DNA of 64,000 bases, taken from Candidula unifasciata. Taxonomy: Eukaryota > Mollusca > Gastropoda > Stylommatophora > Geomitridae. How positions within the stretch are numbered: the stretch's first letter is position 1; each line of letters starts with the position of its first letter. The stretch lies in the NCBI GenBank assembly GCA_905116865.2, contig CAJHNH020008432.1:893815-957814 (forward strand), written 5' to 3'. Of this stretch, positions 35,721 through 46,791 are shown piece by piece. The notes under the pieces were generated by a model. That model was given only the letters and a program-made list of their open reading frames with translations, did not search any database and was not told the origin of the DNA. Both the position numbers and the translations under genes were made by a program.

Positions 35721-36062
35721 TCATGCATTCACAAAAAGATCAAACGTTTTACTGAGATGTACTACAAGGTCATTAATAAAAGTGGCAAAACGTAGTGGAC
35801 ATAATACTGAGCCTTGAGGCACGCCTATATTTAGCTGCGGATTTTGAAAACCGGCTGTTACAGGACAGACTTTCTGTCTATCAAGGAAAAATGACTTCAT
35901 CAAATTATCATTAGTTTTAAGTGCTTCCAATGTACTTATCAGAATATTTTGATCGAAAATGTCAAGGAATTGTGTATAATCTAAAAACATTGCACCACAA
36001 ATGTTATAATTGTTGATATTTAAATAACACTGTCTGTAATTTTTGTCTATGCAATAGGGCAA
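35721..36062 (-). pseudogene. LINE reverse transcriptase palm fragment
   Basis: A 113-codon open frame on minus with the RT signature IGVPQGSVLCPLRFATFIND (the usual form is GVPQGSVLGPLLF), preceded by LDYTQFLDIFDQNILISTLE, the region around the first catalytic motif. The A-motif aspartate position reads LDYTQFLD instead of LDFSKAFD. The fragment stops before YADD. This is the CR1/Jockey style of RT, unrelated to the flanking L3a piece. Confidence 0.8.
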
Positions 36063-36362
36063 GAGTGTTTAGGTCTGAACCCTAATTGGCTATCAACTAT
36101 TAGATTGTTATTTAAACGCGGAAACTTTTTTTTTTTTTTTTATGAAATTATTTCTCTAATGATTTAGATAGCAAGGGTCGCTAACGAGGATCGTAGAGAA
36201 ATTAGTCTTTAATTGCCCAGAAAACTGTTGTCAGCGGCCTATAGAAGCTGCAGAAGCTCCAAGTCACATGTGCCAACATAGACAAACTAGAATGCACAAG
36301 ATAGAAACATGAAAGATGTATTAGTCTCTTCTCTGACGTCTCACATGAGATTATTTCGACGT

Positions 36363-36635
36363 AAGTTGTGGGTTTAGTTTATTAGTTCATTAACTAATCG
36401 ATGTTCAAACTTCGCGGAAAACTGACCACCCTCATAACTACTCCGTTCATGTACCAGTGAAACCCACACAGATTGCCAATCGCTGGCCCGTATGGAAAGA
36501 AAACTGAAACAGACTGCAGTCTCGGCAAAGTCACTAGCATTTACGCGCAGCTGCGGTTTCAATAGAATAAACAGGCACCACTTGTTCGTACTTGTTTTCC
36601 GCTGAACATATAACGAATCCCGTTTATTTATTTTT
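36363..36635 (+). promoter_or_regulatory. Conserved 5' flank of receptor 3
   Basis: Aligns with 3690-3938 upstream of receptor 1 and the matching stretch before receptor 2: GTTTAGTTTAT, CAGACTGCAGTCTCG, GCGGTTTCAATAGAATAAAC. It is the only upstream sequence clearly shared by all three genes up to the ATG, so it may hold the promoter and 5' UTR. No TATA box is assigned. Confidence 0.55.
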
Positions 36636-37691
36636 ATGGATTCCGTGATGAGTATAACTCTGGCTGGAGACAGTTCCCAGAACATTCTTGGTTGTAACAC
36701 GCGGCCTGATATTTTAAGTTGTTTTCACCTGCAGATTTTTGAGATTGTTAACTTCACTTTCCTCTGCAACATCATCGCACTCTTCGGTGTGGTCGCCAAT
36801 ATTATCAATATGATCATCTTTTTCAAGCAAGGTTTTACAAATACTGTAAACATAAGCTTCTTCAGCATAGCTGTTTCTGATCTTTGCTGCCTTATAACGG
36901 TACTCTGGGTGTGTGCGTGTCTCAACCCATTCGTCATTTCAGCAGGAGTTCCATGGGTACCAGAAGATATCATGTACCTTATCGGGGCGTGGCCACACGT
37001 CATTTGTGGACGAATCACGAGCTATATAACTGTATTTATCACCGCAGAAAGATGCCTCTCTATAATAACTCCACTGAAAGTGAAACACATTATTACACCC
37101 AAGCGAGCCACCGTTGTAATCTGTCTAATTTACATTACAAATATCCTTACTCTTATCCCGGAGTACGCAACGTCCTATCTTGAATACAAATTCTTCCCAG
37201 CAAGAAACGCAACTCTTCTAGCAATTACTCTTACAAATGAAAGGGGTGCCGTTACTGGACTAGTTTATATCATTAGCTCCATCAGTGCTATATCATCTTT
37301 TGTAGGTGTAGTAATCTGGACCGTTATTTTGGTGGTAAAATTGAAACAAAGTTCAAAATGGCGTCTTCTAGCCACCAAAGATCGACATACAGCCATGTCC
37401 AACCGTGACAAGAAAACGGTCAAGATGGTCGCTATCATAGCCGGCATTCTAATCGTCTGCTACACTCCAGGTTCAGTGGTTGGGATGGCGGCTTTTGTTG
37501 AACCAGAGTTAAAAGTCGGGAATACGTATGCCAACTTAGCCATTGCAATGTGGTCAATAGCGTTTGTTTTTCAAACTGTTAACTCCAGCGTAAACATTTT
37601 TCTCTACTACAGAATGAGCTCTAACTACAGGCAGACTTTTGATGAGATTTTTGGTCAACTGTTCTGTTATGTCAGCAAGAATAACAACTAG
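36636..37691 (+). CDS. Rhodopsin-like GPCR, putative chemosensory receptor 3
   Basis: Intronless, 351 residues from ATG (MDSVMSITLAGD). It aligns residue for residue with receptor 1 to about position 343, then has its own short tail (FCYVSKNNN). Landmarks kept: GVVAN in TM1, D82 in TM2 (VSD), C124 in TM3, AERC, CYTP where the paralogs have CFTP, and NIFLY in TM7. ECL2 reads YATSYLE without cysteine, as in receptor 1, with the NAT sequon present. The third intracellular loop is the most diverged part (KQSSKWRLLATKDRHTAMSN), which could affect G-protein coupling. It lies about 18.8 kb from receptor 2; upstream, the homologous flank is interrupted by the tetranucleotide array and LINE debris. 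Class A GPCR is sure; chemosensory role inferred. Confidence 0.9.
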   Translation: MDSVMSITLAGDSSQNILGCNTRPDILSCFHLQIFEIVNFTFLCNIIALFGVVANIINMIIFFKQGFTNTVNISFFSIAVSDLCCLITVLWVCACLNPFVISAGVPWVPEDIMYLIGAWPHVICGRITSYITVFITAERCLSIITPLKVKHIITPKRATVVICLIYITNILTLIPEYATSYLEYKFFPARNATLLAITLTNERGAVTGLVYIISSISAISSFVGVVIWTVILVVKLKQSSKWRLLATKDRHTAMSNRDKKTVKMVAIIAGILIVCYTPGSVVGMAAFVEPELKVGNTYANLAIAMWSIAFVFQTVNSSVNIFLYYRMSSNYRQTFDEIFGQLFCYVSKNNN

Positions 37692-37699
37692 CTGCAAAT

Positions 37700-37961
37700 G
37701 TGCATAGTCGGTCACAATTTAAGAAGAAGAAATGGTTGGCCGAATGATTAGGGCGTTGGGAAGTCATCAGGGGATCCTTAGTAAGGGATGACGATTGTTT
37801 TGTCTGATGGAGGCGTGTGAAAATTTTACCCTGCACAGTTCGTGACGATGGCACTAGCCATACGGCCTTAAAAACCTCATGTTGCCCATCACCATGTCCA
37901 ACACCAACCCAAAAGTGGTAAATACCCGCGGAAAAGACAGAGGCAGTCAAAAATATGCATA
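37700..37961 (+). mobile_element. Possible SINE (tentative)
   Basis: GGTTGGCCGAATGATTAGGG resembles a tRNA 5' half and CATCAGGGGATCC could be a degraded B-box. There is no second copy in the window. Confidence 0.3.
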
Positions 37962-38106
37962 TTAACTCCTTGAGTCCCAGGGGGTTTAGCATCACAGGCC
38001 CAGGGGGTAGTACAGAAGTAATAAAATCGGCGCATCATGCGTTCATTGGGTTTCTAGGTAGGAACCTATGAACGTATGATGTGCTCCTTGGGACTCAAAG
38101 AGTTAA
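37962..38106. mobile_element. piggyBac-like MITE (137 bp) with TTAA duplication
   Basis: TTAA at 37962-37965 and 38103-38106 flanks 14-bp inverted ends CTCCTTGAGTCCCA and CTCTTTGAGTCCCA (one mismatch). An inner inverted repeat pairs GCGCATCATGCGTTCAT with ATGAACGTATGATGTGC, so the element can fold into a hairpin. TTAA target use is diagnostic of piggyBac-type elements. There is no coding capacity. Confidence 0.85.
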
Positions 38107-38261
38107 AGCAGAGCAAACGATAACCAATATGGCGCTGCCATTAATGGTTTGAAACCAACACAAGCAGGTAATTGAAAATACTATCCCTGTGTGGGTTCTA
38201 GGGACGCATTGTGTGGAGGCAGGTGGGGGAAATAGACCCACTTCTCCCTAACAAGCATGTC

Positions 38262-38432
38262 GTTAAAGTCGACTAACTACTGGTGTTTTCATCGAAGTTG
38301 GAGTGCATCTGCTTGAGAGGCGAGAAACGAAGTCTGCATACATAGGCGTCACAATGTAAAACGGATGTACACGCACAACTAAAATTCCAGAAGTGGACGA
38401 GCAGCTAGAACTTTCCGTCGGAGAAGACTGAA
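38262..38432 (-). repeat. Dispersed repeat family R, inverted copy
   Basis: On the minus strand carries ACATCCGTTTTACATTGTG, GCCTCTCAAGCAGATGCACT and CCAACTTCGATGAA, matching 44440-44520. Confidence 0.7.
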
Positions 38433-38529
38433 ACACATCTATTTATTTAGGAGTTCATAACAACACTGGTATGTCAAGATCCTTGTGACAGTAGTGATCG
38501 AGTGGCTACGGGGCTGACAGATACCTCTT

Positions 38530-38695
38530 AGTCCTCACGTTCACTAGCTGTAAACTCCGGCTGAAAGTCTGGGTGGTTCGCCCACTTCTGGACTTGATTC
38601 TTGTTCAAGAAGTGTTGCGTGCACATATGTCTGGCTTATTATGTGCAGATTGTTAGTTCCTCACCTCGCAAGTTGATATACTTCGAAACATCGAT
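38530..38695 (+). repeat. Dispersed repeat family R, direct copy
   Basis: GTTCACTAGCTGTAAACTCC, GGCTGAAAGTCTGGG and TTAGTTCCTCACCTCGCAAG match 44352-44500. It faces the inverted copy at 38262-38432 across about 100 bp. Confidence 0.7.
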
Positions 38696-39290
38696 CCTTA
38701 TGAGTTTGTTTATCTTCACGACACTCCGGACACATCGATAGGTACTCAGATTCCCCATTGAACATATGCATCAGCGTTCTGTGGTTACAAGTGCCAGTTC
38801 TATGCTGGATGTTAAGACTTCTAGTACGTCTGGTGTGCCTTTTGTGCGGGGCTGCTACGGTCTTTATTGCCAATTTTCGTATTCTTAGCAACGATGTGCT
38901 ATCTCTTTAAGGATATTAACAACGTCGGCGTGATCCATTCACCGCGATCTGCAATTAATAAAGAACCTGCCAATCTGTCAGCTCTTTCATCCACATGCTC
39001 TGGGACAAAGAAGAAAGTAACTGCGTACACAGTGGAGTTTTAAATGACACAGTCGACTGTCTGCGTTAAGCGCCTGTTTCGACCAGCTCATAGAATCAGT
39101 CAGAAAACCTATGTGAAACGGCCCTGCCAATACAGCCCCATGAATGCTTGTGTCACCGCCATCGCCTCCATCGCCTGCGGGTAGCCATAGAGAAGACATC
39201 ACTGGCTTCCTGGGGCTGTGAATGGCCATGCACCTTTTGTGTACTCGTACAACAGACCCTTTGTGTAGATCAACACATCTGCCCTATCTG
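38661..39290 (-). pseudogene. RNase-H-type LINE fragment (minus)
   Basis: The RNase H start reads RADVLIYTKGLLYEYTKGAW (near 39210-39290), where the usual YTDGS has lost its catalytic aspartate to lysine. After broken sequence, the C-terminus reads SLNIQHRTGTCNHRTLMHMF and NGESEYLSMCPECRED (38700-38820), a C-terminal zinc-knuckle-like CPEC end. Same broad family as 22860-24490, opposite orientation. Confidence 0.75.
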
Positions 39291-39292
39291 AA

Positions 39293-39766
39293 TTGCCAAT
39301 AATAAACCTCTGCACCGACATCAAGAGAATTATACGCCCAACAATTCCTATCAAGCGTGACAACATTGGGGAAGGTGCAGCTGAGTGCTTGAGATACATA
39401 TATTCATTCCTCATTGGTTTGGCCAAAGAGCACGGGGCAAAGGATGATGCAGATCCACACTTATCTTCAGGCTCTGCTAGTCCTCCAAATCTTAATCCCG
39501 TGCTGCATGGCCTGAAAGTCACAAATATATCTCATAGCCACACACGAGGTATCTCTTGGACATTCCAGAATGATGCGCGTGGCTTCAGTTTGTGCCTTTT
39601 ACAGTCTTTCAATATGCGTGTGGATGACAGTGAGAAACTAAGGTTTACTGGAGGGGTAAAGGAACCAATCTTTGGAAGACAAGAAGCAGCAGTCTGTCTC
39701 GATGTTAGCGTCAGCCAGGCTCTTTCATTGCTGACAATGGCATCACATCGTCTATATATTAAATAG
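39293..39766 (+). CDS. Unidentified 157-codon open frame without ATG
   Basis: An uninterrupted frame with ordinary amino acid composition, containing IGLAKEHGAKDDADPH, SASPPNLNPVLHGLKV, TRGISWTFQNDARGFSLC and KEPIFGRQEAAVCLDV. It opens at a TTG and the first in-frame Met is late, so it would need an upstream exon or be a fragment. It begins within a few bases of the end of the minus-strand RNase-H LINE piece, suggesting it belongs to, or was broken by, another element. No family recognised. There is no long competing frame in its right two thirds. A host exon, transposon domain and retrocopy are all possible. Confidence 0.35.
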   Translation: MPIINLCTDIKRIIRPTIPIKRDNIGEGAAECLRYIYSFLIGLAKEHGAKDDADPHLSSGSASPPNLNPVLHGLKVTNISHSHTRGISWTFQNDARGFSLCLLQSFNMRVDDSEKLRFTGGVKEPIFGRQEAAVCLDVSVSQALSLLTMASHRLYIK

Positions 39767-40261
39767 ACAATGATATCTAGCGTGTTCTTCTATCTTTCTA
39801 CTTCTTAATGTAAGTGTCCATTAATACATTATCTGTTTGTTTATTACACTATACTATATAATGTTTCTAACACCTCAAAGGTTCCCCCTGTATTGATTTA
39901 TTTACACCACCTTGAAAGCTTGTCCTTGGAAGGACAGACAGAACGACGTTAGTCACGCCGCGAGCTGGGAACCTCTTTCTGTGATGACCTCGGAGAGGTG
40001 AAAACAGATTTCCATAAGCCCTTGTATTATTGTGAAACCATGTGTGGTTCTGCATCCCGAGACTGACCACTAAGACAAAACGTGTTAGTGCCCCACGGCT
40101 AACGTGGACCCCGTGGGCTTTGTGCTGTCATGGAAACGATTTCAGACAGAGAATGTTAAGGTCAGTTGTTGCCTAGCGTCCCAGGGGACATTATGAATAA
40201 CTAGAATGTGGCAATGCCGCAATAAGATGTGTTGCAGCGGCTTCGATGTTTGTGGTAGCAT
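39767..40261. other. No gene seen
   Basis: Unassigned; no frame with a recognised domain. Confidence 0.5.
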
Positions 40262-40342
40262 TAGCAGCAGCAGCAGAAGTAACGGCTGCAGTAGCAGTAA
40301 CCGTAGCATCATTAGTAGTATTTGTAGCTGCAGCAACAGTAA

Positions 40343-40411
<69 letters not shown>

Positions 40412-40435
40412 CAGCAGCAGCAGCAGGAGTAGTAG
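40262..40435. repeat. (GTA)n/(GCA)n trinucleotide tract
   Basis: A GTA core flanked by GCA blocks. This is the reverse-complement class of the CTA tracts downstream of receptors 1 and 2. Confidence 0.95.
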
Positions 40436-40499
40436 TAATGATATAGTTCAACTATTAGTACCCCCACGCCTGGACTTCGTATAGGTAACTTAGTCAACT

Positions 40500-40990
40500 T
40501 CATGTGTCCTAGTATCACTGTATAGGACATGCGTTGGGAAAACCAGAGGACAATAAATCTTCAATGTCTATGCACTGGAACCCACAGGTGCATTAAAAAA
40601 AATGTTTGTTGGGTATCCTTTACATGAAATTGCAGAACCAACACCAGCATTTGTTTTTTTTTTTTTTTACTATCTTGGTTTTCCAAGCAAATTTACGTCC
40701 AGTAGTTTCCCATTGCCTCCTGAACGGCTTCTCGATACCACTGTCGAAACCAACACAAGGCGCAAGTCCTGCCACTGGGATTGAACCCGGCACCCTGGCA
40801 TTCTGAAGCATAGAAATAAAGGAAGACAAAAAAAAAAAAGCACATGGAGAAAGGAGATTGAGAGGGAAGTTAAACAGATAGGAAGAAAATGAGGAGAGAT
40901 GCATTCGACGGCGAAGGATAGAGCGCCCTGACGTGAGTTAGTTGAGGGTCTATGCTCCTTTGGGGGCTAGAAGGCCGGACGAAGAAAGAG
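40500..40990 (+). pseudogene. LINE family L3a C-terminal fragment split by a SINE
   Basis: Reads IGHALGKPEDN and MSMHWNPQ before the SINE. After it come GRQKKKSTWRKEIEREVK and RKMRRDAFDGEG. The 3' words GTGAGTTAGTTGAGGGTCTA match 35470-35500. Confidence 0.75.
40600..40815 (-). mobile_element. SINE family A (minus) within the L3a fragment
   Basis: The minus strand has a B-box (GCCGGGTTCAATCCC), the body CTTGTGTTGGTTTCGACAG and GGCAATGGGAAACTACTGG, and the tail TTGGTTCTGCAATTTCATGT AAAGGATACC. A T run of about 16 (A on the element strand) lies in the middle. Confidence 0.8.
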
Positions 40991-41404
40991 AAGTATAACT
41001 TTATGGTACGGCTGAATGGTATCTCCGAAATGTGTAACTGTTCCAATGTTTTGAGATGTAAATGTATGTGTGTATTTAAATTGTACCCCACCTGGACATC
41101 ACACAAGCTATAAACACCTGATGACACAAAGTGCCACCATGCGGATGAGGATCACCCGTGGAGAGGTCCCGGTAACCCCGTTCATCAGTAAGGCCCGGCT
41201 ATATTTAGGGCCCCCGGCAAAAGCCAGGGTGGGGCTTCAAAATAACTAAAAAGCGCATCCTAAAAGGGAATGACGCGATTTAAGATGTAAATCCTAAATG
41301 CTGCCTTTAAAGTTGGAAAATTTCAACAACAACAAATTACTATTATAAAAAGTGAAACATGAGATCAGGACGTCGGAAAAACCTTAACAGCAGTGAGAAA
41401 GGAG
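40991..41404. other. No gene seen
   Basis: Unassigned. GC-richer words near 41150-41220 are not repeated elsewhere in the window. Confidence 0.5.
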
Positions 41405-41490
41405 AACGAAAGAAAGAACGAACTTGCTTTATTTTTTAACTATCACAAATTGGGCACGCAAGCCCGTCTTACATTCGGCCTTTCAAACAC
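41405..41490 (-). mobile_element. Transposon end T (LINE-like), copy 1
   Basis: GAACGAACTTGCTTTATTTT, then GGCACGCAAGCCCGTCTTAC and ATTCGGCCTTTC, shared with 55275-55365. Weaker relatives are at 32636-32690 and 47925-47975. The GAAC repeats suggest a simple-repeat 3' tail on the minus strand. Confidence 0.6.
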
Positions 41491-41910
41491 TTATCTTTAA
41501 ATGGCAACTGTTCGTTCGTCACTAATGATGACGGCCAGACCTTTCAGGCAATGGAAAGGATGACTTGCGCTGTGATCTTGATTTAAGTGATAAAGAGTTG
41601 AGTTATTCGTCGACCTCACTCTCTCGCCTAAGTCCATCTAAGCATAGTGACAGACCAATCAAGACGTCTGGAGATGATCTCAGGTGCAGTGGATGACCAA
41701 GGCTTTTTTGGAGCCAAGGTGTTTTCATCCTCACAGTCCGCCGAATCCAGACAACTGTATGGCAACTGCATTTTACATATTAAGCCTATTATGTTCATAT
41801 GTCCTAATTCGTAGTAGGAATGTGAGCTACAAATTTAAAAAACGCAAAATATAAATGTATATATATATGCAGAGAGAGAGAAAAATAGAGAATATATACA
41901 TATATAGGGA
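41491..41910. other. No gene seen
   Basis: AT-rich toward the right; unassigned. Confidence 0.5.
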
Positions 41911-41930
41911 GAATATACATATACATTGAG

Positions 41931-42006
<76 letters not shown>

Positions 42007-42022
42007 ATACATATACATTGAG

Positions 42023-42098
<76 letters not shown>
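41911..42098. repeat. (TA)n microsatellite, duplicated unit
   Basis: GAATATACATATACATTGAG followed by a long TA run occurs twice in tandem (41911-42001 and 42003-42096). Confidence 0.95.
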
Positions 42099-42099
<1 letters not shown>

Positions 42100-42429
42100 T
42101 CTAGAGAGAGAAAAATATATATGTGTGTGTGTGTGCGTGCGCGCGCCCGTAGAGCAGAGCTCTATGGCCCGCGGAAGCTTAGTTAATGGCCCCCGAGTCA
42201 CTGCCAGTTCTATTGTATTAATGATCTTTCTATGTTCTGACTCGAGCCTCTGGCCCGTGACGTTCTCCATTTTTAAAAGTTTGGCCTCTGAGTAAATTTT
42301 GTTGAATAGCCCTGGTGTAGAATGAAAGAATATGAATAGAGCAGAATGAGTCAAATAACCTTGTACACACCTAAGTTTTGACCTCACCACAAGAAAAAGA
42401 ACACATATCACGCCAATGAAGTATCGAAC

Positions 42430-42620
42430 GCCAATCATAATTTGATGAGTGATGTGCTCGACATCATTCCGGCCGCCTTTACTTCCCATTACATCCCCTT
42501 TTACTGATTTCAGGCTTGTCACCCTTGGAGCCATTGTCTTAAATCTGGCCTGAATCAAATTTGAATGCAAGATCTTCGGGTCGGTGGGCGAGCGTCTAGT
42601 CACTGCACCACATATGCTCC
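42430..42620 (-). mobile_element. SINE family C copy (minus)
   Basis: ATTCCGGCCGCCTTTACTTC body, GATCTTCGGGTCGGTGG and GCGAGCGTCTAGTCACTGC: the tRNA-like head on the minus strand. Confidence 0.72.
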
Positions 42621-44075
42621 CCCTTACGCCAGGACAGATAACTTATTGATTCCAGCAAGAAACCAAGGACATTATCACAGCCATGATAATTTAGCATCTT
42701 AGTCATCGTCATTATGTGTGATGCCGATAGGCATATCCTGCCATTCCTTGTCATCACACAGAATCTCCAGAATCATGTATCACGTCAGTGTGCTTGTCTC
42801 GCTACCCCTTCCCCTCCCGCTCATCCATCTGACGACGCTATTAAAGTACTTTCTCCGTCCCTTCCCCTCACTATTTTCCCTGCACTCTTTTCCCCTCACT
42901 CTTTTTGCATACGCAACGGAAGGCAGTGCTGGAACCATCTGTATCCAGCACCTTTTTTTTTTTTTAGCCGGTCATGACATACTCTTTGTCGTGGGTACCG
43001 GCACCTATTTTTTTAGGACACTCTATGCGAAGTACCAGCCCTTTTTTTTGGGGGTGGGGGGGAATAAAGAGACCTGAAAAGACCAATTTGAGATGGGGGA
43101 GATCAGACCAAACATACAATTATTATTAGTAAAAACAATCACTTATATTGTATTAATTATTATCGTTGTTATCGTATTATTACTATTGTTATTTCTTTTT
43201 TAATTTAATTACTGCTTTCATTATTATGCAATAATAATTATTATTACTATTAAAAATTGGTTATTGTTATTAATAATAATTATTATAATGTCTAATATTA
43301 TTATTGTTTTTGTAGGCACCCTTGTTGTGAGTAATAAACAAGTTTGACGTGGTCTAGTAACCGCCGTAGCGTAGTGACAGAAGCTCCCGTGGGTTCCAGC
43401 CTGCATCGCTACAGATGTTTTAAAATGGCCTAGGCGCCCAACACTTCTCAGTGTAAAATAAATACCAGGAAATGTCGTAGAAAGTAAAGGTGATCCACGT
43501 AACATGTATCCTATCGAGTGTCGATTCTTCTGTACCCATTTGACTGATGTGCCAATTGCCAAGGATGTATTACCATTTTCACTTGTGTGTTCCTCCTCCT
43601 TGTATTTAGGGCAGGATTGTTCCAGTAGGTTCTAAGTGGCGTGGGATAGTTAGTGTTGGCATATCTGACAGCTGCCTTATGCATTTGTACTGTGAGTATG
43701 CTGGTTTCAAGATTTTGACAGGACTGACAAGCTTGTCATCAGTTTTTACATAAGACAATGAAGAACATTGTTTGTGATTTCCACTGACACAGGTAAAGAC
43801 ACGTTACCGAGTGACACGTCTCCACTGATGTGGCAACCTTGACTAATGACTAAAGTCTATAGGCTGCCTTTGTTCTGATTTTCTCCCCTAATTGCATCCT
43901 ATAATTGGCTGTTCTTTATTTGAATAATGCGCACGTAAACAATATATTGCACAGTTTACTGCCTGACATATGCCAGTATATCTCGTCAGGTGCATTACTA
44001 CAGAATCAGATCAACATTTAAGGAAATCATTAAAAAAAGCTGTGTTCATATCACTGAAATACAAACTTAACATGT
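42621..44075. other. No gene seen; AT-rich ATTATT block
   Basis: 43100-43320 is rich in ATT/AAT triplets. 43350-43500 contains SINE-like words (AACCGCCGTAGCGTAGTGAC) with no clear B-box. The remainder is unassigned. Confidence 0.5.
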
Positions 44076-44347
44076 CTTCTCTCTTCTTCTTCTTCTCCTC
44101 CTCCTCTTCTTCTTCTTCTTCTTCTTCTTCTTCTTCTTCTTCTTTCTTCTTCTTCTTCTTCTTCATCTTCTTCTTCTTCTTCTTCTTCTTCTTCTTCTTC
44201 TTCTTCTTCTTCTGCCTCTTCTTCTGCCTCTTCTTCTGCTTCCTCTTCTTCTTCTTCTTCTTCTTCTTCTTCTTCTTCTTCTTCTTCTTCTTCTTCTTCT
44301 TCTTCTTCTTCTTCTTCTTCTTCTTCTACTTCTTCTTCTTCTTCTTC
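44076..44347. repeat. (TTC)n trinucleotide tract
   Basis: About 270 bp of TTC/CTT with a few CTGCCT interruptions. The poly-Glu frame on minus and poly-Phe/Ser frames on plus are artefacts. Confidence 0.95.
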
Positions 44348-44351
44348 GCGT

Positions 44352-44625
44352 TCACCAACTGTAAACTCTGGCGGAAAGTGCTGGTTGTTCGTCCTCTTCT
44401 GGACTGTAGTCCTGTTACAGAACCTGAGGTTTGCATGTGTATCTGTTTTACAGATCTGATTCATTTGCATGCAGACTGTTGGTTTCTTGCCTCTCAGGCA
44501 GATGCACTCCGACTTCAAATGAAGCTCCTTATTAGTCGACTCTTACGACCTGCTTTTGGTTAGGCAGTGGGTCTATTCTTGTTTTCCCTATAATAGGGCC
44601 CCCGAACCCACACAGGGGCGTCTTC
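44352..44625 (+). repeat. Dispersed repeat family R, longest copy
   Basis: Starts immediately after the TTC tract: CACCAACTGTAAACTCTGGC, then CATTTGCATGCAGACTG and CCTTATTAGTCGACTC. Aligns along its length with 28857-29110. Confidence 0.78.
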
Positions 44626-46594
44626 TCTCTGATACTCTGTTTTTTTTATCGAATAAAGTTCATGATAGTCGCGTGACTTACTGAGGTAACTTCAAAGTCA
44701 TAACCAGCCGTTTATGTTTACACAAGAGGGTATTGTTCATTTTTATTGTTAAAGCAACCGCTAGTGTAAGCGTTTGCCTGTCCAGTGCCTGGTAAACAAC
44801 ATGGCAGTCACTGTCTTTGTCTATTACATGTCTGGCGCAAGCAAATGATCTAGAGCAGAGATTACGGTTTTTGCGAACCGATACGAAGGGTGTTTCGCCT
44901 CCTAAACAAGTGTCTACAGGGTGACTGATTATGCCTCACTCATATATGCAAACGTTCCCCAAGCCAATCTTTTGGCGACTAATAAGGTTCCCTACCTGAG
45001 AGTACTAAATTAACACAGTTTACATAGCAACATAGTACCATTAACGCTGATAACAGTCAGCAGCCAACCACACTAACAATACGGGAAGAGTCATCTCTAT
45101 AATCGTGCATCAGTCGATTTATTTGGACAAAACACAGTATGGCGATGAAGATGAACTGGTGATACAAGACGACTGTCCATCTAATGCTCCACCTATACAC
45201 ACGGATATGCTTCCAAGGCGGTGTCACATAAAAGGGAACACCTAGCCTTGACTTGACGTGAGTCCACAACATACGTCTTCGGCCTACTGGCCCACTCTTG
45301 TGGTCACCGGTAGCCTTAATGAACGCTTCGGTTATATTTAGGTCACCAATAACTTATACATAATGACTAACTACAGACTCTGCACCAGGTACACCAATTC
45401 TCCCGACACACAGTCGAATAGGAATTCTGCCGAGGGACGACACGATCAAGTCCTCGCAGCTCAGCCACAACTTAACGTACGACTTCTGTCGATCATTGTG
45501 GCAAATAACATGTTGGGCTCTCAACGCGGTGTCTCCACAGAATACACGCAACGGGACCATTTCGACTCATTCACCAAATTCTAGTGAACAAGTTAAACTT
45601 TCAATGGACTAAATGATACACACAATTACAGCTAAATATTCAGACATCTTGACATGTATCCACCTGATCTAAAAGACTGAGAGATACTAACTGGACAAGC
45701 CCGGTTTCCCTCCTGCTCAGTGTCCGGCCCCCACATGGTTCTCGCTATGCGCGTGCAACCCGCTGTTAGTCGTAAAACTCCAGAAAACCCTCTTTCACAA
45801 CTTCGTGCATCGCGTGGACTTCTTGCACTCGTCCCTCACTTCAAGCGACATGAACCCTTTTCCGAAGTCTCTGTTCCCATCATCATCCAGTGCCTTGCCT
45901 TTAAGACTGGCGTAGGCAACCACACCTGTGCTTCTGGTACTAGTGACCAGTAAATTAATTCAACCCGAAACAACTGTTTTGCTCCAAGTGTTTGTTTAGT
46001 ATCCGGCTCTGTCGATTTCCATAATTCTGCATTGACGTGGGATCGATTAGAGAATAGTCTGTGTGGTTAACTGATCAGTTTGATTCAGAAGAGATCTTAC
46101 TTGAACTTGATTTTTAAGTGGCCACTTATGGGTGTGAGACATGAGTTTTTAACCTTAAATGCTGCATATAAATTCTCTGAATACCGAGACCAAGGGGAAA
46201 ACAAGGAAGAAAAACCGATACACCATGATCTAAACATCGAGGAGAAATGGCTCATCAACAGCAAACGGTCGTGAAGTTGGTTTATTTTGGCGTAGTTAAG
46301 CATCATACTGGCTTGAATAGACGTTGATGGAGGGTGCGGTTTCATGAAAATGAGACAAAGGCAGACCTTCGAGAAGGTAGATTCTAGACATTGAAGATGC
46401 ATTGGCTATGAGAGCACACAGGAATGGAGAATTTGCGAGAGTGCGACAGACAGACAGATTTTCAGGTGTGCGGCGACGACAGCGACGTTCTGTGAAGGAC
46501 ATGCTGTTTGATAACTTTGACATTTGCCTCATTAACAGTAAGACACTGTTATCTTTGTTGAAATCAACACCAACAGGTTTGATACCAAGCTGCA
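44626..46594. other. No recognised gene
   Basis: 45060-45590 is GC-balanced and carries overlapping 68-73 codon frames on both strands, none recognised. 46080-46600 has overlapping frames on both strands, including a basic RVRQTDRFSGVRRRQRRS stretch. None continues into a domain. Confidence 0.45.
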
Positions 46595-46791
46595 CATTAA
46601 TGTTATATTACAAAGTAACTCAAGGATTGTTAAATTAGGATTGACCTTTTTATGCTTCACATGCGCTATAAATGATATCTCCTAGCTGTGTCATGTTTAA
46701 TCGAGTATGTTGACCAATGCGTGTCCACGCTATCCGTCCCATCTCAGTGGCAAGTGTGTTGGTTTCAATAAAAACTTGTTTCATCTATACT

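Noticed and set aside
43970..44563. Phe/Ser-rich plus-strand and Glu-rich minus-strand proteins
   Set aside because: Both read through the TTC tract; the parts outside match dispersed repeat family R.
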